Source: Aphrophora alni
Lineage: Eukaryota; Arthropoda; Insecta; Hemiptera; Aphrophoridae
Length of the DNA stretch: 64,000 nucleotides
Direction of reading: 5' to 3'
Assembly: GCA_963513935.1 (NCBI GenBank)
Contig: OY740774.1
Location: forward strand, 31,143,868-31,207,867
Shown: positions 38,658 through 49,743 of the stretch, piece by piece
Numbering within the stretch: the stretch's first letter is position 1
Layout of the letters: the number at the start of each line of letters is the position of its first letter
Notes under the pieces: generated by a model
What the model saw: only the letters and a program-made list of their open reading frames with translations
What the model was told of the DNA's origin: nothing
Database searches by the model: none
Program-made: the position numbers and the translations under genes

Positions 38658-39862
38658 AGACTTCAGGCGAGCATCCATGAGTGCCAAACAAGGAAAACAA
38701 TCTTCGTGTATAAATCTTGTACTGTAATTATTTCAAAGACAAGTAATTATAAAATATAACGTAGAATCAGATCTGTGAGTCAAAACAATTAGTCATCCTG
38801 GATTAATAGTAGTAATAAGAATATTGTAGTATTGCAATAAAATAGCAAATAGTCATTCATAATAATAATTGTTAATAAAGGTTAATTGAGTACTGAACCA
38901 CTAATTTATTTAGTTGAAAATAAAGAATCCAGGCAGTTTAAAGGAACTAACCGTAATAGTACACTTAGAGTAAACATCTTTTTTAATGTATCGTAAGAAC
39001 TTTTTGTTTTCCAACAATGTATACTCGCTTTATTCCCCAAAATAAAACAAATTCTAGCAACTCCTCAGTAATTAGGTTAAAAGTTATTTGATACACAAAC
39101 AACAAACATCCTTTTTAGATTTATTGCGAGGTTATCCAGTTTTGTCATAAAATATTTACTCTAAGTTTTATTTCCCATATACTAAATGAACTATTTTTAG
39201 ACCCCCACCCCCGGCAAAGGCTCACTTTAGTATGTACGAACTTAGCAATCCCGAGATTAACCTGCTGGATCTACACCTTTTTAATGTAATCAATCTCTAT
39301 TGTATTTTGACACCAGAAACCATCTAAACCCAACCTCTCCAAAAACACATATACACAGACACTTACGAAGAAAAATAAACAACCATTTTCGATGTATTGT
39401 GAGGAGTTCTCGTTTTACACAATGCATTTACGCTTTGTTCCCTTTAAAGTAGAAGGGAAACTGACGAGTCCTCACAGTATACATATTTGATATCAATCGA
39501 TACACGCCATGTCTAGGATATCAATTAGAAACACTTAGTATCGGGTGTACCGTGGGATATAACAGCTGATGTCTGTACTTTTACATTCCTTTAATATTCT
39601 TGTTTCCAAATGGCAAGACTTGTTTTCTGTAGCGTAACGTGAAATATTTATTTGCACTTTAAAAAACTTTGTTTACGAAGAAAATACTGTTAAACAATCT
39701 TTAGAACTTATTGAGAGAATAGAAAATTGTCTTTACTTTTTCAAATGCAGATTTGGTTTTTGTGTTTTTACTTTCTTACATGCAGAGTGATTGATCGTAA
39801 TTTAATACATGTAATTTAAAAGACATGTGAATAAACACAAAATCGTGATTCCTCCAAATATT
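38658..39862. other. Unassigned stretch with a family Z remnant
   Basis: 39205-39280 (ACTTAGCAATCCCGAGATTA, CTGCTGGATCTACACC) resembles the reverse of the family Z end near 63440. No coding frame. Confidence 0.45.
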
Positions 39863-40438
39863 GATTTATTTTTTTATTATTATTTTTTTTTTTTTATTAA
39901 TTCAATATTACAACTGAGTATGTACCCATCTAGCAATTTACACTTCATACTTTTTACACTTGTAAGGGATATGACCCAATGGTTATTCCCTATCACTCTA
40001 GTTCATCAGATCTGAAGGCTTGGTCCTCTTCAGTCTTCTCTCCACCCGAGTGACATCCAACAGTCCCTGTATCTCATGGTGTTCATGTTGAATGATGCGT
40101 TGTTTATGCTTCCTTGCTTGTTTTTTATTTCATCACTGACTAGGTCTATCTGCAGGTCCCTATGCAAATTATCGTTCCTGATGTACCAGGGTGCATCCAC
40201 TATACATCTAAGCACTTTATTTTGAAACACTTGGATGATATTTACATTTGTCTTTCTAGTGCAGCCCCATAGCTGAATTCCGTAGATCCACACTGGTCTT
40301 AAGACCTGCTTATAAATCAATAGCTTGTTGTGTATTGACAGTTGTGATTGTCTTCCAAGTAGCCAATACATTTTCCTGAACTTCAAGTTTAGTTCTTGTT
40401 TTTTCTTTTTGAAATCAGTAACGGTTGTTGAAATATCT
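39863..40438 (-). pseudogene. Jockey-like LINE 3' end with poly(A) tail
   Basis: On the minus strand this encodes the end of a jockey-type reverse transcriptase: KMYWLLGRQSQLSIHNKLLI, then LRPVWIYGIQLWGC, then FQNKVLRCIVDAPWYIRN and LHRDLQI. These are the GR-S-L---NK---YK, P-W-YGIQLWG and IV-APWY-RN motifs after the RT core. A frameshift follows near 40120; in the new frame KHKQRIIQHEHHEIQGLLDV continues to ERRLKRTKPSDLMN and a TAG at 39998-40000, the usual C-terminal end of the clade. The 3' untranslated region ends in an A-rich tail with AATAAA at about 39865-39897. The 5' end is cut at about 40438, where an in-frame TAA appears, so this is a typical 5'-truncated dead copy. Confidence 0.85.
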
Positions 40439-40884
40439 TACATGTTGCGGCGAACCATAATATCTCTATCTCTCTTCCTCATAAATAATATTTCCTTCTT
40501 CATACATTTATTCAACAATAGCGAAGTTGAGATAGAAAATCAAGCAGAATAGATAAAACCTAAGAAAGATAGTAATTTATTAGAGTTATTTGAATCTTAT
40601 TGAAGTTGTGTACGTCGATTGAATAATTTAGTATTAGCCTATTTGTTAATATTAAGTATTCTAGGTAATGTAAAGGGATTCTAAAATAGTTTCATTAATT
40701 TATACTAAAAATCTTAATTTTTAATTGATTGATTTTAACGCTAATAAGTGTTCTACCAGCAAGTATTGAAAATACAATAATACGTATACAAAGTACACAC
40801 TTAAGGGCTGTAAAATGAGTAAAAATTTATTTAAATGTCGCATATGCGAGGTAATTAATTTGGTAACTCAAAAATTGCAGCAAG

Positions 40885-40955
40885 AAAGCAAAGTCGAGTG
40901 AGAAGTCTACGTCGTGTGTTGGGTAGGTCCTGGGTTCGATTATTCCCAGTCTAGG
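40885..40955 (+). repeat. Weak tRNA-like or SINE-head patch
   Basis: GTCCTGGGTTCGATTATTCC, then CAG, resembles a tRNA T-arm (B box GGTTCGANNCC), preceded by AAGCAAAGTCGAGTGAGAAG in the place of a D-arm. The B box is off at its last two bases and no full cloverleaf can be drawn. It may be a decayed tRNA-derived SINE head. Confidence 0.2.
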
Positions 40956-41133
40956 TCGTATATTTTTTACTTGAAATATTATTGTATAAAAATCTTAGTT
41001 ACAGATACAGAATGTCCATTAAATAAGGCTCCTAACTTTATACTGTTATTGTGTATATAAATGAATCCGTTTTATTTTAATGTTTGTGAACGTAATGTGT
41101 TCTTGTTATGTGTAATAGTGTTGTTTTGTAAAT

Positions 41134-41135
<2 letters not shown>

Positions 41136-41170
<35 letters not shown>
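41136..41170. repeat. (TA)n microsatellite
   Basis: 35 bases of uninterrupted TA. Confidence 0.95.
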
Positions 41171-41172
<2 letters not shown>

Positions 41173-42054
41173 ACGTGTATTAAGTGCAAGATATATTTGG
41201 TAATGCCCAAAGCAAGATGCGAAACTGTCATGGTAATTCATTTTGTTGTACCAGTCCAGTAAAGTCTTGATCATTATGACATTTCTTAGTCCCGAAAGTG
41301 TTTACATTCTAATGAACAAGATCCCAACAACCATTTTATTCTTAGGAAATCTCTAAACATATATCTAAGCATCAAATCCCACAAAACATCAATTTATTAA
41401 GTACTCGACGATTGTATTAGAAACGTTTGAAGTGTACTGCAACCCTTTGGAAAGCATCACTGAAATTCCTAAATTGAGACGTGCCTCGGTGAACACTTCT
41501 GCTTAAATACCCTCGCAAAAGTTTTCTAAAGGGATCAAACTGTGTATAGGGTTGTTAATATCTTTCAACACAAAACTGTGTACGGCCCCGTTAAGGGTTG
41601 AAAGGGGTTATTTGGTAAAGAGTGGGGTATTAATTAATTTGCCGTTGCTGATACATCCTTGGTTCAAACTTAGATCGACTCACCCCCCCCCCATACACAC
41701 CACTTTCTTTGGTTTATCTTGAATTTTCTTCACAATTAGGCTAGCTTTAGGTTTCCTTGAATAACGAATTCGAACGATTTACGTACGCAAATATTTTCTT
41801 GAGAGTTTACTTTGTTACGCAAATATTGTGTTGCGACTAATTAAAAGTTTTCAGTCATTTAGTTTGTGGTACAGTAGTTACAAATATGGAAATATAATAG
41901 ATGAAAGAGAGCAATATTTTTGTAAACAAATTTGAGGAAAACATGTTTTTACGTAATAAATGCTTTATGTACATTTTCGTTCCCTTCCAATAATCCGTGT
42001 AATTCTATGTGATTAGAGAAACAATTAATTTTTATTCGTGTTGATTTTTTAAAA

Positions 42055-42545
42055 TGACACAGTCGCATACATGATCTGCATTAATAATAAATAGTAAGAT
42101 GAATAATCACGTCAGAAAAGTTGAAATAAAAGAAAGATTTCAAGATAGTGATGTTCTGTCAATCGTTTTAATCTAACCTCGATATCGGTGAATGAACATT
42201 CGGACTGTTGTGCACGGGAGTGCCGAATGACGTTATAAATGAGACTTTAATAATTAAAAAAATTAAATAACTTATACTTTAATATTGACTCCTTGTTGTT
42301 TATATTGAAACAAAACCTCTCGGTTATCGTCGACTTGAAAAACGAAACAATAGAATATAAAATAATGATTTTTAGCCCTCGAATAATCTAATAGCTTCAG
42401 GTTTGGAGGAAAACGAAAGACATGTCAGGTAAGATCAAAGAAAGATATCTAACACAACACTACATGGAAGAAAGTGTAGATCCATCTTTTTGGGGATTTA
42501 CCAAGCCCGTACTCAAAGTAAGCCCCTGAAGGACGTTAAAAGTTT
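42055..42545 (+). repeat. Interspersed family Z, long copy 4
   Basis: Aligns over about 480 bases with 52730-53205: GTTGTGCACGGGAGTGCCGA (there GTTGTGCATGGGAGTACCGA), CTCGGTTATCGTCGACTTGA, then the family body and ACCAAGCCCGTACTCAAAGT at the end. It shows that the family is longer than its short copies suggest. Confidence 0.6.
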
Positions 42546-43439
42546 ACATTATGTGTATCAGTGTATATGTCAATAGGCCTATGGGATGTGTAATTTGTCT
42601 TCAACTTCTAAAGATGCTTCTGAAAAATAAAATGTCATGACTTGGTATCGAGACGCATTAGAAGATACGTACACAATTATTATGATATAACTTTCATGTA
42701 ACAGTTATTCAAAGTTGGGCAAAAGTTCCTCATATATTGAAATATCTCAGCTTCTAGTTGGTGTAGGAAGGTGACAGAATAATCAATGTAAAGTTGTTGA
42801 TTAGGTTTATCTACAGAGTATGCTATGTGCAGAACACATTGTGCTGAAAAATAATATTTAGTTACAGCAAATATAAACAGTTTTACAATGAGTTATCACG
42901 TAATTGTTTTATGGGTGAGTAAAAATGAAATAAAAGTGTGAAATTTTAATCCTAATAACTTAGTACGTAAGTAGAATTAAAATATTCATGTTTCCGCCAA
43001 AATAAAGGGAATTGTCTCTGAGTAACTGAGCGGGGAGGGAATTTATGCGCTTACATTAACATTGTGTATTTTTCGCAAAAACGTTTTTATGGAACTGAGT
43101 TTTGACACACACCGTATATAGCCCGACTCAAGTGGTTAATTAATATGTCTATCTATTACTTTTCTTCGCCAACTAAAAGCTGAGATATTGCAATATATGG
43201 GAGACTTTTTCCCAACCCTGTATAGACAGTTGTCTGAATTAGAGTAATATATAAACATTAGTCTGACCATTTACGTTTCCAACGAATTGGTTCATCCACC
43301 ACCGAGGTTCCAAGAATCGAGATAAAGAACCCATATTGGTTTCAAAAAACGAATTAGTAAATGCATTAATTTTTTCTCTTGTTTAAATTTTTTTAAAAAC
43401 TTCTAGGTCGTAATCACTGTAAAAAAAGAAAGCAATATA
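42546..43439. other. Unassigned stretch
   Basis: Contains a reversed CCAACCCTGTATAGAC end motif at 43200. No gene seen. Confidence 0.45.
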
Positions 43440-43595
43440 AAATAAAGACCTTTAAAAAATACCCTAGTAGTTGAGAATAAGAGTTTGATTAGAGAAACCT
43501 GACAGGAAAGATAAAAGAGAGCGGTCTAACGTAAGACTAGACGAGAAAAAGTATATCGTCAGCTAGGATGTTTCGGGATTGTCACACTTTAACTT
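43440..43595 (+). repeat. Interspersed family Z, copy 5
   Basis: AATAAAGACC, AGAGTTTGATTAGAGAAACC, AGAGAGCGGTCTAACG and GTCAGCTAGGATGTTTCGGG follow the family order, more diverged than the others. Confidence 0.45.
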
Positions 43596-44533
43596 ACTAC
43601 AGTTAACCGTTGAGAGGTTGAATTGATTAAAACATATAAAGAGCGATAAATTTACAGAACTGCTAGTATATTTTTTTGTAATACTAATATGTTGCGTTTA
43701 GGTGATGTTTTTTAAATGCGCAATAGCGTAACCTCACTGCAGTAAATACACAACACCAACTAAACGTGAAACGAAGTATAGAAAAAATTGTTTTTACCTT
43801 AATTTACAATTCATAGAATCACAAATCGAAATATCATTTAAAGCTGTATTTTTACTAGCGAGTATGAGTGTGGGAGATACAGTATAAACGAAACTGAAAT
43901 TTAAGATTTGTTTGATGTTTAGAAGATTTATTTAAAGTTTAATGATAGAATTAGGTTATCTACAATAAATCAAGGTCCTATACCTACAGAAGAGAAAGAC
44001 AGAAAAGTGGAAGGGGGGTAGGAAAGAGACTATAATGAAAACTGAACATAGATTTGATTAGAACAATGGTGACTCGGGACTAACAGTTTTTGATTGTAAT
44101 AACACTATCTGAGAGGAAGAACTTTGCACATTCGACGACCGTTAAAATTAAATTATTGCATAAAGTTTACTTGTAGGAAAATATTGCATATACTCAGTAG
44201 TTTTAGAGATAATTAAAGTTTATTTATTATTATTGGAAATGTTTTGTTTTATGATTTTTTTTTTTATCAGTAGACTAAAAACTTTTCTCTCAGTTTTGTG
44301 TTATTTTCTTTTATTGCTTAACCAGTTTACAAAGTTTGATAATACTTAACAAATTCCATTTCATTTTTTTCATTTTTTTTTTCAAGTTTCATTACATAAG
44401 GAAAGAGAGAAATTATTTTCGATAGCCTATGTCATCGATGTGGTTGCCGTTGGTGTCGTCTGCAAGAATGAAAGTTTCCACGAAGATTACGATAGGAACA
44501 ACATTTGGTATAGAAAACTATAATGTGCTCACA
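43596..44533. other. Unassigned stretch
   Basis: No coding frame or repeat recognised. Confidence 0.5.
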
Positions 44534-44616
44534 TATTGAAATTCAAAAAACTCGAATTAAAATTGCAAAAAAAATGGCGACCATTCTTCTATCTTTTGTG
44601 TTGTAACACACTAAAT
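44534..44616 (+). repeat. Interspersed family G, interrupted copy
   Basis: ATTGAAATTCAAAAAACTCG, AAATGGCGACCATTC and TAACACACTAAAT match 12343-12475 in order. The copy is cut by the hAT-type MITE and resumes after it with ATGAG. Confidence 0.6.
44609..44616. repeat. Target site duplication, left (CACTAAAT)
   Basis: Exact 8-base match to 44810-44817. Confidence 0.88.
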
Positions 44617-44809
44617 CATGGGCGTACCCAGCGAGGGGCAGGGGGGGCAGCTGCCCCCCCTGGAAGCAAAAAAGTAAATCTTTATTATACATTTTGTTGC
44701 TGGAATTTAATACAATTCTTGAAATAACTATTTTAATAATCAATTGTATATTGAATGACCATGGCTTTCCCCCTTTCCCCCCCTAGTTTTGATCCTGGGT
44801 ACGCCCTTG
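44617..44809. mobile_element. hAT-type MITE, 193 bp
   Basis: The terminal inverted repeats are CATGGGCGTACCCAG and, reversed, CAAGGGCGTACCCAG, one mismatch in 15. They are flanked by an exact 8-bp duplication. CA-rich ends with an 8-bp duplication are the hAT pattern. Just inside the left end is a G/C hairpin (GGGGGGGCAGCTGCCCCCCC). There is no coding capacity. Confidence 0.88.
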
Positions 44810-44817
44810 CACTAAAT
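44810..44817. repeat. Target site duplication, right (CACTAAAT)
   Basis: Exact partner of 44609-44616; the following GAG completes the empty-site sequence seen at 12460. Confidence 0.88.
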
Positions 44818-45360
44818 GAGATAAAATATGCAAATTTATATTCTTTAATATGTAGTTAATACGTTTAAAGTCATATTTAGTTTTACTAAATAATGAATTT
44901 GATTATCTTTGTAACAGTTGACAAAGGTTTGTAATTTGATCTATTAAAATAAGGTTAAATTTTATTGAAATAGGTACAGGAACAAAAGTCGTGAAATGAA
45001 GGTTACCGAATCAACCTCGAACTACCACCATGTCTACTTCATTGCAATTAATTATAAAAGGATGCACCTGTAGGTTGGCAGTTAAATATATGATATTATA
45101 CTTTTATAACTGAACTGTTTTATTTGTTTAAGACTTATTATTTTTGTAACAGACAAGAGAAAAAAAATTGTACAAATTGTTGATAATCTTGGTAATGCTT
45201 TATCTCGACTGATGGAGTTATTTGCTTTGTTATCTTAATACAGGATCATCATAAACAAAACCAAATTTTCATTGTTATTAGAACATATATTATAAGATTA
45301 AACTATTAATAATATGGTTTAATCGGATATCACTTGTGCTTATAGAAACAAATACACCAC

Positions 45361-45394
45361 GTTTCGAGAGTGTAAATCAACTCTCGTTTTCAAG
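45361..45394 (-). repeat. Penelope-like 3' end motif, copy 5
   Basis: The minus strand reads CTTGAAAAC, a strong hairpin GAGAGT-8 bases-ACTCTC, then GAAACGTGGTGTATTTG. This is the clearest stem of the set. The hammerhead core CTGANGA is changed to CTTGAAA, so activity is not expected. Confidence 0.45.
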
Positions 45395-45490
45395 TGATAA
45401 ACCGAGAGTATTAAAGCTTGGCTATGTTGAAACATAAAAGTAATAACTGTGGTATGTGGAGTTTTTCACTTTTATACTCTAGGTTTAACA

Positions 45491-45525
45491 CTTGATAACG
45501 TCTGGTCATTTATACTCTCGAAATG
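45491..45525 (+). repeat. Penelope-like 3' end motif, copy 6
   Basis: CTTGATAACG...CTCTCGAAATGTC on the plus strand, facing copy 5 about 100 bases away, with flanking sequence (GTTTAA/TTAAAC, ACATATATTA/CATATATTA) also inverted. The stem is degraded. Confidence 0.3.
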
Positions 45526-46856
45526 TCATATATTAGTTTTTTTTTATAAACACAATATTTATAAAACGAACAATCTATAATTACGAAATAAATTTAAAAC
45601 CATTATGTTTCGAGATACAATAAAGCTACATACGGGCATTCTTGAATTCTAAACTACTATTCGTATCCACGAAGTTTTTCCTAACTTAAATAGAAGCTTG
45701 TATTCGTGAGTAAAATATGAAATATCAGCCAAATGTAAAATATTACACAATGGGTTTCGCTGGCAGATACCAAATTGTACTGTCATAAATCAAGAACATG
45801 ACACTACAACGCTTTGTATATACAATGCTTTCTGAAAACATGGAATTGTACAAAGTCCGTATGTTTCAAGCAGGTTCTTTTGCTTCTCCAGAATAAACAA
45901 AATGTCCCTGGTTTCATTGAAACTGTAAAATAGTTGTAAATTTCGTTAATAAACGTCACATGTTTTCGTAAAACTTAATTTTTAGTTTTGGTGCCAATTA
46001 ATAACCATCCTTTCTTTTTATTCCTTATTACTATTATTATTTTTTACCTTTTCTAGGGTACCATTTGACTTATAATAAACGCATCATCATGTTATAAAAG
46101 TAAGTATGTTGTAAAAACTAACCATTTAAGAGATGTTTGTAATCGAAAATGTTTAATGAACGTCATTTGAAACGATTAAGAGAACAAATATAAGTTTTTG
46201 AGAAAACATAATATGCCATTAAACGTTTTGAAAAATTTTGTATCGATTTCTCAGTAGGTTCAGCAGTTTGTATTAATGTTATTATATCACTTCTCGTAAT
46301 TGTGCCATCTTCTTCACACCTTGTATATGCAAATGTATATATGTTTGCCTGTGAATGCAACGTGTATGTTGGTTAAATGGTATACAGATCAAAGTTTTAA
46401 TTTTGTTCAAATTTAGTTTGTTGTTTCGGTTTTATTCATCAAAGTAAGGATTCGTTTAACAGAATATTGTCTCTAAATTTACAAATGTAGAATAACTTTG
46501 TACATGCAAGTTCATAAACGGTAAAAAATAGCTATTTTTTTCAGCATTTAAATTTCTATACATTGATATTCAAACGAGTATCATACGTTTGAATATTACG
46601 GTGTATTACCCCTAAATCAACATAAGCAGTTCTAGTAACTAGAAGTTTAGTTTAATTTACACGTCTTAGTTAAGTGTAAATGAAAGCTCAATATATGATA
46701 AGAATAATTATTCTCAAAAATTAATAGATTTCAAAATGGCAACGGTTAGAATACGTTTGTATTTAGTCCTTATATAGGTTATTAATATGGTTTAATCGGA
46801 CATTTGCCATAGTATGTGTATATGAAAACTAATACACAATGTGTATAAATGCCCTC

Positions 46857-46993
46857 ACCTAACCTAACCTAACCTATCCTAACCCAACCTAACCTAACAT
46901 AAGCTAACCTAACCTAACCTAAGCTAACCTAACCTAACCTAAGCTAACCTAACCTAACCTAACCTAACCTAACCTAACATAACCTAACCTAAC
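46857..46993 (-). repeat. Interstitial CCTAA telomere-type array
   Basis: 137 bases of CCTAA units in nearly pure tandem, with ACATAAG and AAGCT variants at regular places suggesting local duplication of a 15- to 20-base block. Not at a contig end. Confidence 0.93.
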
Positions 46994-46994
46994 G

Positions 46995-47110
46995 TTCGAT
47001 CTCTAGAGCTACGAAAAATCTTCAAATTTGTTCAAATTTATAGTGTTATAAGTTCAATAACACAGGAGATATTGGGGGGGGGGGATATGGTCGCCAATTT
47101 CTTATATTTA
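46995..47110 (-). repeat. Interspersed family G, reverse copy
   Basis: GTTATAAGTTCAATAACAC, TGGTCGCCAATTTC and AATTCGATTTTTCGGAATTT mirror 12343-12475. An 11-G run at 47074-47084 lies inside. A fainter reverse copy is at 47960-48035. Confidence 0.55.
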
Positions 47111-47678
47111 ATTCGATTTTTCGGAATTTCAATACGACCCTATATGACCACATTATAGTCCCATATAAATATCGTGTTTCATATTTTATATTCGTGGGCG
47201 AATCAGCGTCACGTACAGACGACAACGACGACGGATGTAGGACATGTCGAAAATAATTTTTTTCTGTTTCCTGAGCCTATTAAACGGAGATATAAATATT
47301 TGACGAGTACCAAACGTACACTATATTTCGAATACTAAGCAAACCAGTATTAAATTAAATCGATTGTCTTAGTTTCTTTCACAACACAACACCAATTTCA
47401 CCGATTCCTAATATATAATTGAAAAAACATTCAAAGTTTTAGCTTCAGTCAGAACGTTTACCGCTTTTGATTCTATGAGTGTTTCCTCTGCAGTTATTAA
47501 TATTTCATACATTCAACTTTATCGTTGCTTCTCCAATCAACGTTTTTATGGCGAATGTGTGCTTAAACTATCTCTATGAAGTAGGATAACAGGATATTTT
47601 ATTTTTTAAAAGTACTGTTTAAAGCTAGTTTAAAACTTTATTGCTAAAAATGTATCGGTAATCAAATGTGCGGAAGGT
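47111..47678. other. Unassigned stretch
   Basis: 47190-47240 has a CG-rich patch (GTACAGACGACAACGACGAC). No coding frame. Confidence 0.45.
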
Positions 47679-47950
47679 ATAAGTTTTTTTACAACAAACA
47701 AGAATAATATAAAATCGTTGTTAATCAGAACAACACGAACTTTGGCATATTTATTATGTTGGTCTTATTAACAACAAATTATGTTGTTCTTGTTTATTAT
47801 AAAAAAACTTATTAAAATCATATACCTTAAACTAATTCTGACTAAGGTATTTGAATTTTAGATAAGTTTTTACAATAAACAAGAACAATATAAATTCGTT
47901 GTTAATGGTACCAACACGATCTTTGGACACATTTAATATGTTGGCCTCAA
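47679..47950. repeat. Direct and inverted repeat cluster
   Basis: AAGTTTTTTTACAACAAACAAGA...TCGTTGTTAAT recurs directly at 47865 (AAGTTTTTACAATAAACAAGA...TCGTTGTTAAT) and in reverse at 47770-47812 (ACAACAAATTATGTTGTTCTTG...AAAAACTTA), so 47679-47812 can form a hairpin. Probably a MITE with a partial tandem copy. Confidence 0.65.
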
Positions 47951-48656
47951 TAAAACATATTAAATGTTGTAAGTTCTTTAAAATGGCTGAATTTTGACAT
48001 TTTCAATTAGGTTTTTCTGAATTTCAGTAGAGTACTGTAAACCCATTTTATTTCCCCATATGGCCGCAATGTAACGAACGACAACAGACGAGCAGAGAGT
48101 GGAAAATTATTTTCTAAAATAATTTGATTTCAACGTAACAATTTTTATAAAAATAAAATATATAATTGCATTCTATTTCAATTTTGAATAGTTCCGATAG
48201 ACACAATAATTAAAAACATTTATATTTGTAGCAATTGAATTGGTGACACTTTTCGGGTTGTTACCTATCCCAATTTAAAAGTCAAACTGTTGCCTTTTAT
48301 CTAGCATGAAAATCTAATGTCAATACTAGGAAATTAGGCAGTTACAATGTTGCCATTTAACAGACTTGAATGCTCGGTTATGTTCACTATTTGACAACAC
48401 TGATCTTATACAGTTCCAATTATGGAATGCTGCCAAAGTGCACCCTCTTAATTTAGTTGCTTTTACTATAGTTTTACATTGTCTGTTATCTATAAATAGA
48501 GAAAGAAAGAGAGAAATTATGGTAAAGAGAAGAAAAGTTATTTAGAGAATAGTTGAGATTATTTAAATGATTTCTAAATTAGTATCTGAAGGTTTTTTAG
48601 GTTTCATATACATTAAAGATAAATAACACATTATCACATCAGTCCGTTTTGTGCGT

Positions 48657-48682
48657 AGGCCTTCTAAACGGCCTTTCATCAG
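48657..48682 (-). repeat. Penelope-like 3' end motif, variant
   Basis: The minus strand reads GCTGATGA followed by the stem AGGCC-GTTTAGAA-GGCCT, but ACG in place of GAAAC. It has a full CTGATGA core and a strong stem and lacks only the second core strand. Confidence 0.35.
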
Positions 48683-49356
48683 CTAATATGTGATAAACAC
48701 TTCGAGACCCGTACTCCGTAGTTCCATCTTTTTCTCACAAAGTTGGGTCAACACAACCTATTTTATAAGACCATACATGAATGGAAAACTTAACCTCTTC
48801 ACACAAGTTCTAGCTACCTTCTCTCCTTATTGTGCATGTAAAATATGACAGCTGTAACTAAAACTTTACTTATTAGCCTAGGTACTTGTTGCAGAGAAGA
48901 CTGAAAATTGAGGTTCAATATCAATTCCAACCATTTTGTTCACATTATACTTAAAAATACGTTCTACTATCCCAGAATAAATGTGTTGGTCACCATCTCC
49001 CCTCTCTCCCTCTCCCCCAAAACGTTCGAGAATATTAAAAAAAAATTAAACGGACTAATTTCTCATAATCAGCTATACCGATTTCGATACCTTTTTATGA
49101 AAATTAATGTTATTAACTAAAGCCAAATTAACATCTGAAATAAAATGAAATTACAAAAACATGTATTAGACAATTGGCAATCAGTTGCACGTAGTTTCCA
49201 ACATGGGGTAGTCAGTAAAGACTTGATTTAAAGGGTGACGCGTAATTAGTATTGACGTGAAAGTTCGTCCACCATCTATTGATCCCTTGTGAAAAAATAA
49301 CAATCAGTAGATGAAAGCGAATAGAAACACAGCGAATTACTTATTAAAATGTAGAT

Positions 49357-49381
49357 GTTTCAATAATAAAATCATCTTCAG
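49357..49381 (-). repeat. Penelope-like 3' end motif, copy 7
   Basis: The minus strand reads CTGAAGA, TGATTTTATTATT, GAAAC, then ATCTACATTTTAATAAG. The stem is AT-only and weak. Confidence 0.4.
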
Positions 49382-49530
49382 TTATTGGCTTAAGTACATG
49401 TAAGCGCAAAGACTCGAAACTACTATCCCGACTTTGATGTCTATACTTTTATCCTGTATAATTATAATATTATTTTTCTGAACTACCCTGGCTCACATCA
49501 CCCCATTAACCTAAACAATATTTGTTTCAG

Positions 49531-49737
49531 GGAAAGGAGGACGCTTTTACCCTGCGTACTCGGTGAGCGGATCTGACGGAGAGAACGATAGTTCTCCTCG
49601 CCTTCCACGAAGACAACCTCTTTATCAACAGCCTGCTGGATTAAGTGACACTCCAACGTCGGACAACGCTTCTGACGCTACGCTCACAGATTCGGAACTT
49701 GCCTTAGCTCGGGATTCCACTCTTCTAGTCCATAACG
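49531..49737 (+). CDS. Internal coding exon, 207 nt, phase 1-1, unidentified protein
   Basis: The only segment with convincing host-gene structure. It is preceded by CATTAACCTAAAC and TATTTGTTTCAG (branch point and 3' splice site) and followed by GTAAGT at 49738. Two bases complete an incoming codon, and one base of the next codon is left at the end, so both introns are phase 1 and the exon is exactly 69 codons long. The frame reads KGGRFYPAYSVSGSDGEND, SSPRLPRRQPLYQQPAGL, SDTPTSDNASDATLTDS, ELALARDSTLLVHNG. It is rich in S, D, T, P and N, without Cys or membrane segment, like a disordered cytoplasmic linker of a large membrane or signalling protein. CpG content and codon use differ from the AT-rich surroundings. 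I do not recognise the family; a teneurin-like cytoplasmic region is a guess I cannot support. An internal TCG|GTGAGC (49562) is a possible cryptic donor. Confidence 0.85.
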
Positions 49738-49743
49738 GTAAGT
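49738..49743 (+). promoter_or_regulatory. 5' splice site GTAAGT
   Basis: Perfect consensus donor directly after the exon; with the acceptor at 49529-49530 it fixes the exon limits. Confidence 0.85.

Larger units (their letters stand above)
40439..42054. other. Unassigned stretch
   Basis: Apart from the tRNA-like patch and the TA run given separately, it is AT-rich. 41684-41692 is a short C run. No gene seen. Confidence 0.45.
44818..46856. other. Stretch with inverted Penelope-like pair, no gene
   Basis: Beyond the two motifs at 45361-45525, given separately, I see only AT-rich DNA. Confidence 0.45.
47951..49530. other. Intron-like stretch before the exon
   Basis: Two Penelope-like motifs lie here (48657, 49357). 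No coding frame was seen. The branch-point and pyrimidine signals for the exon are at about 49503-49530. Confidence 0.45.

Noticed and set aside
38382..38759. Open frames on both strands around the 53-bp repeats
   Set aside because: Their sequence follows the repeat unit in each copy and neither has splice or start context.
42427..42436. TCAGGTAAGATC as a splice junction
   Set aside because: No pyrimidine tract; the bases belong to interspersed family Z.
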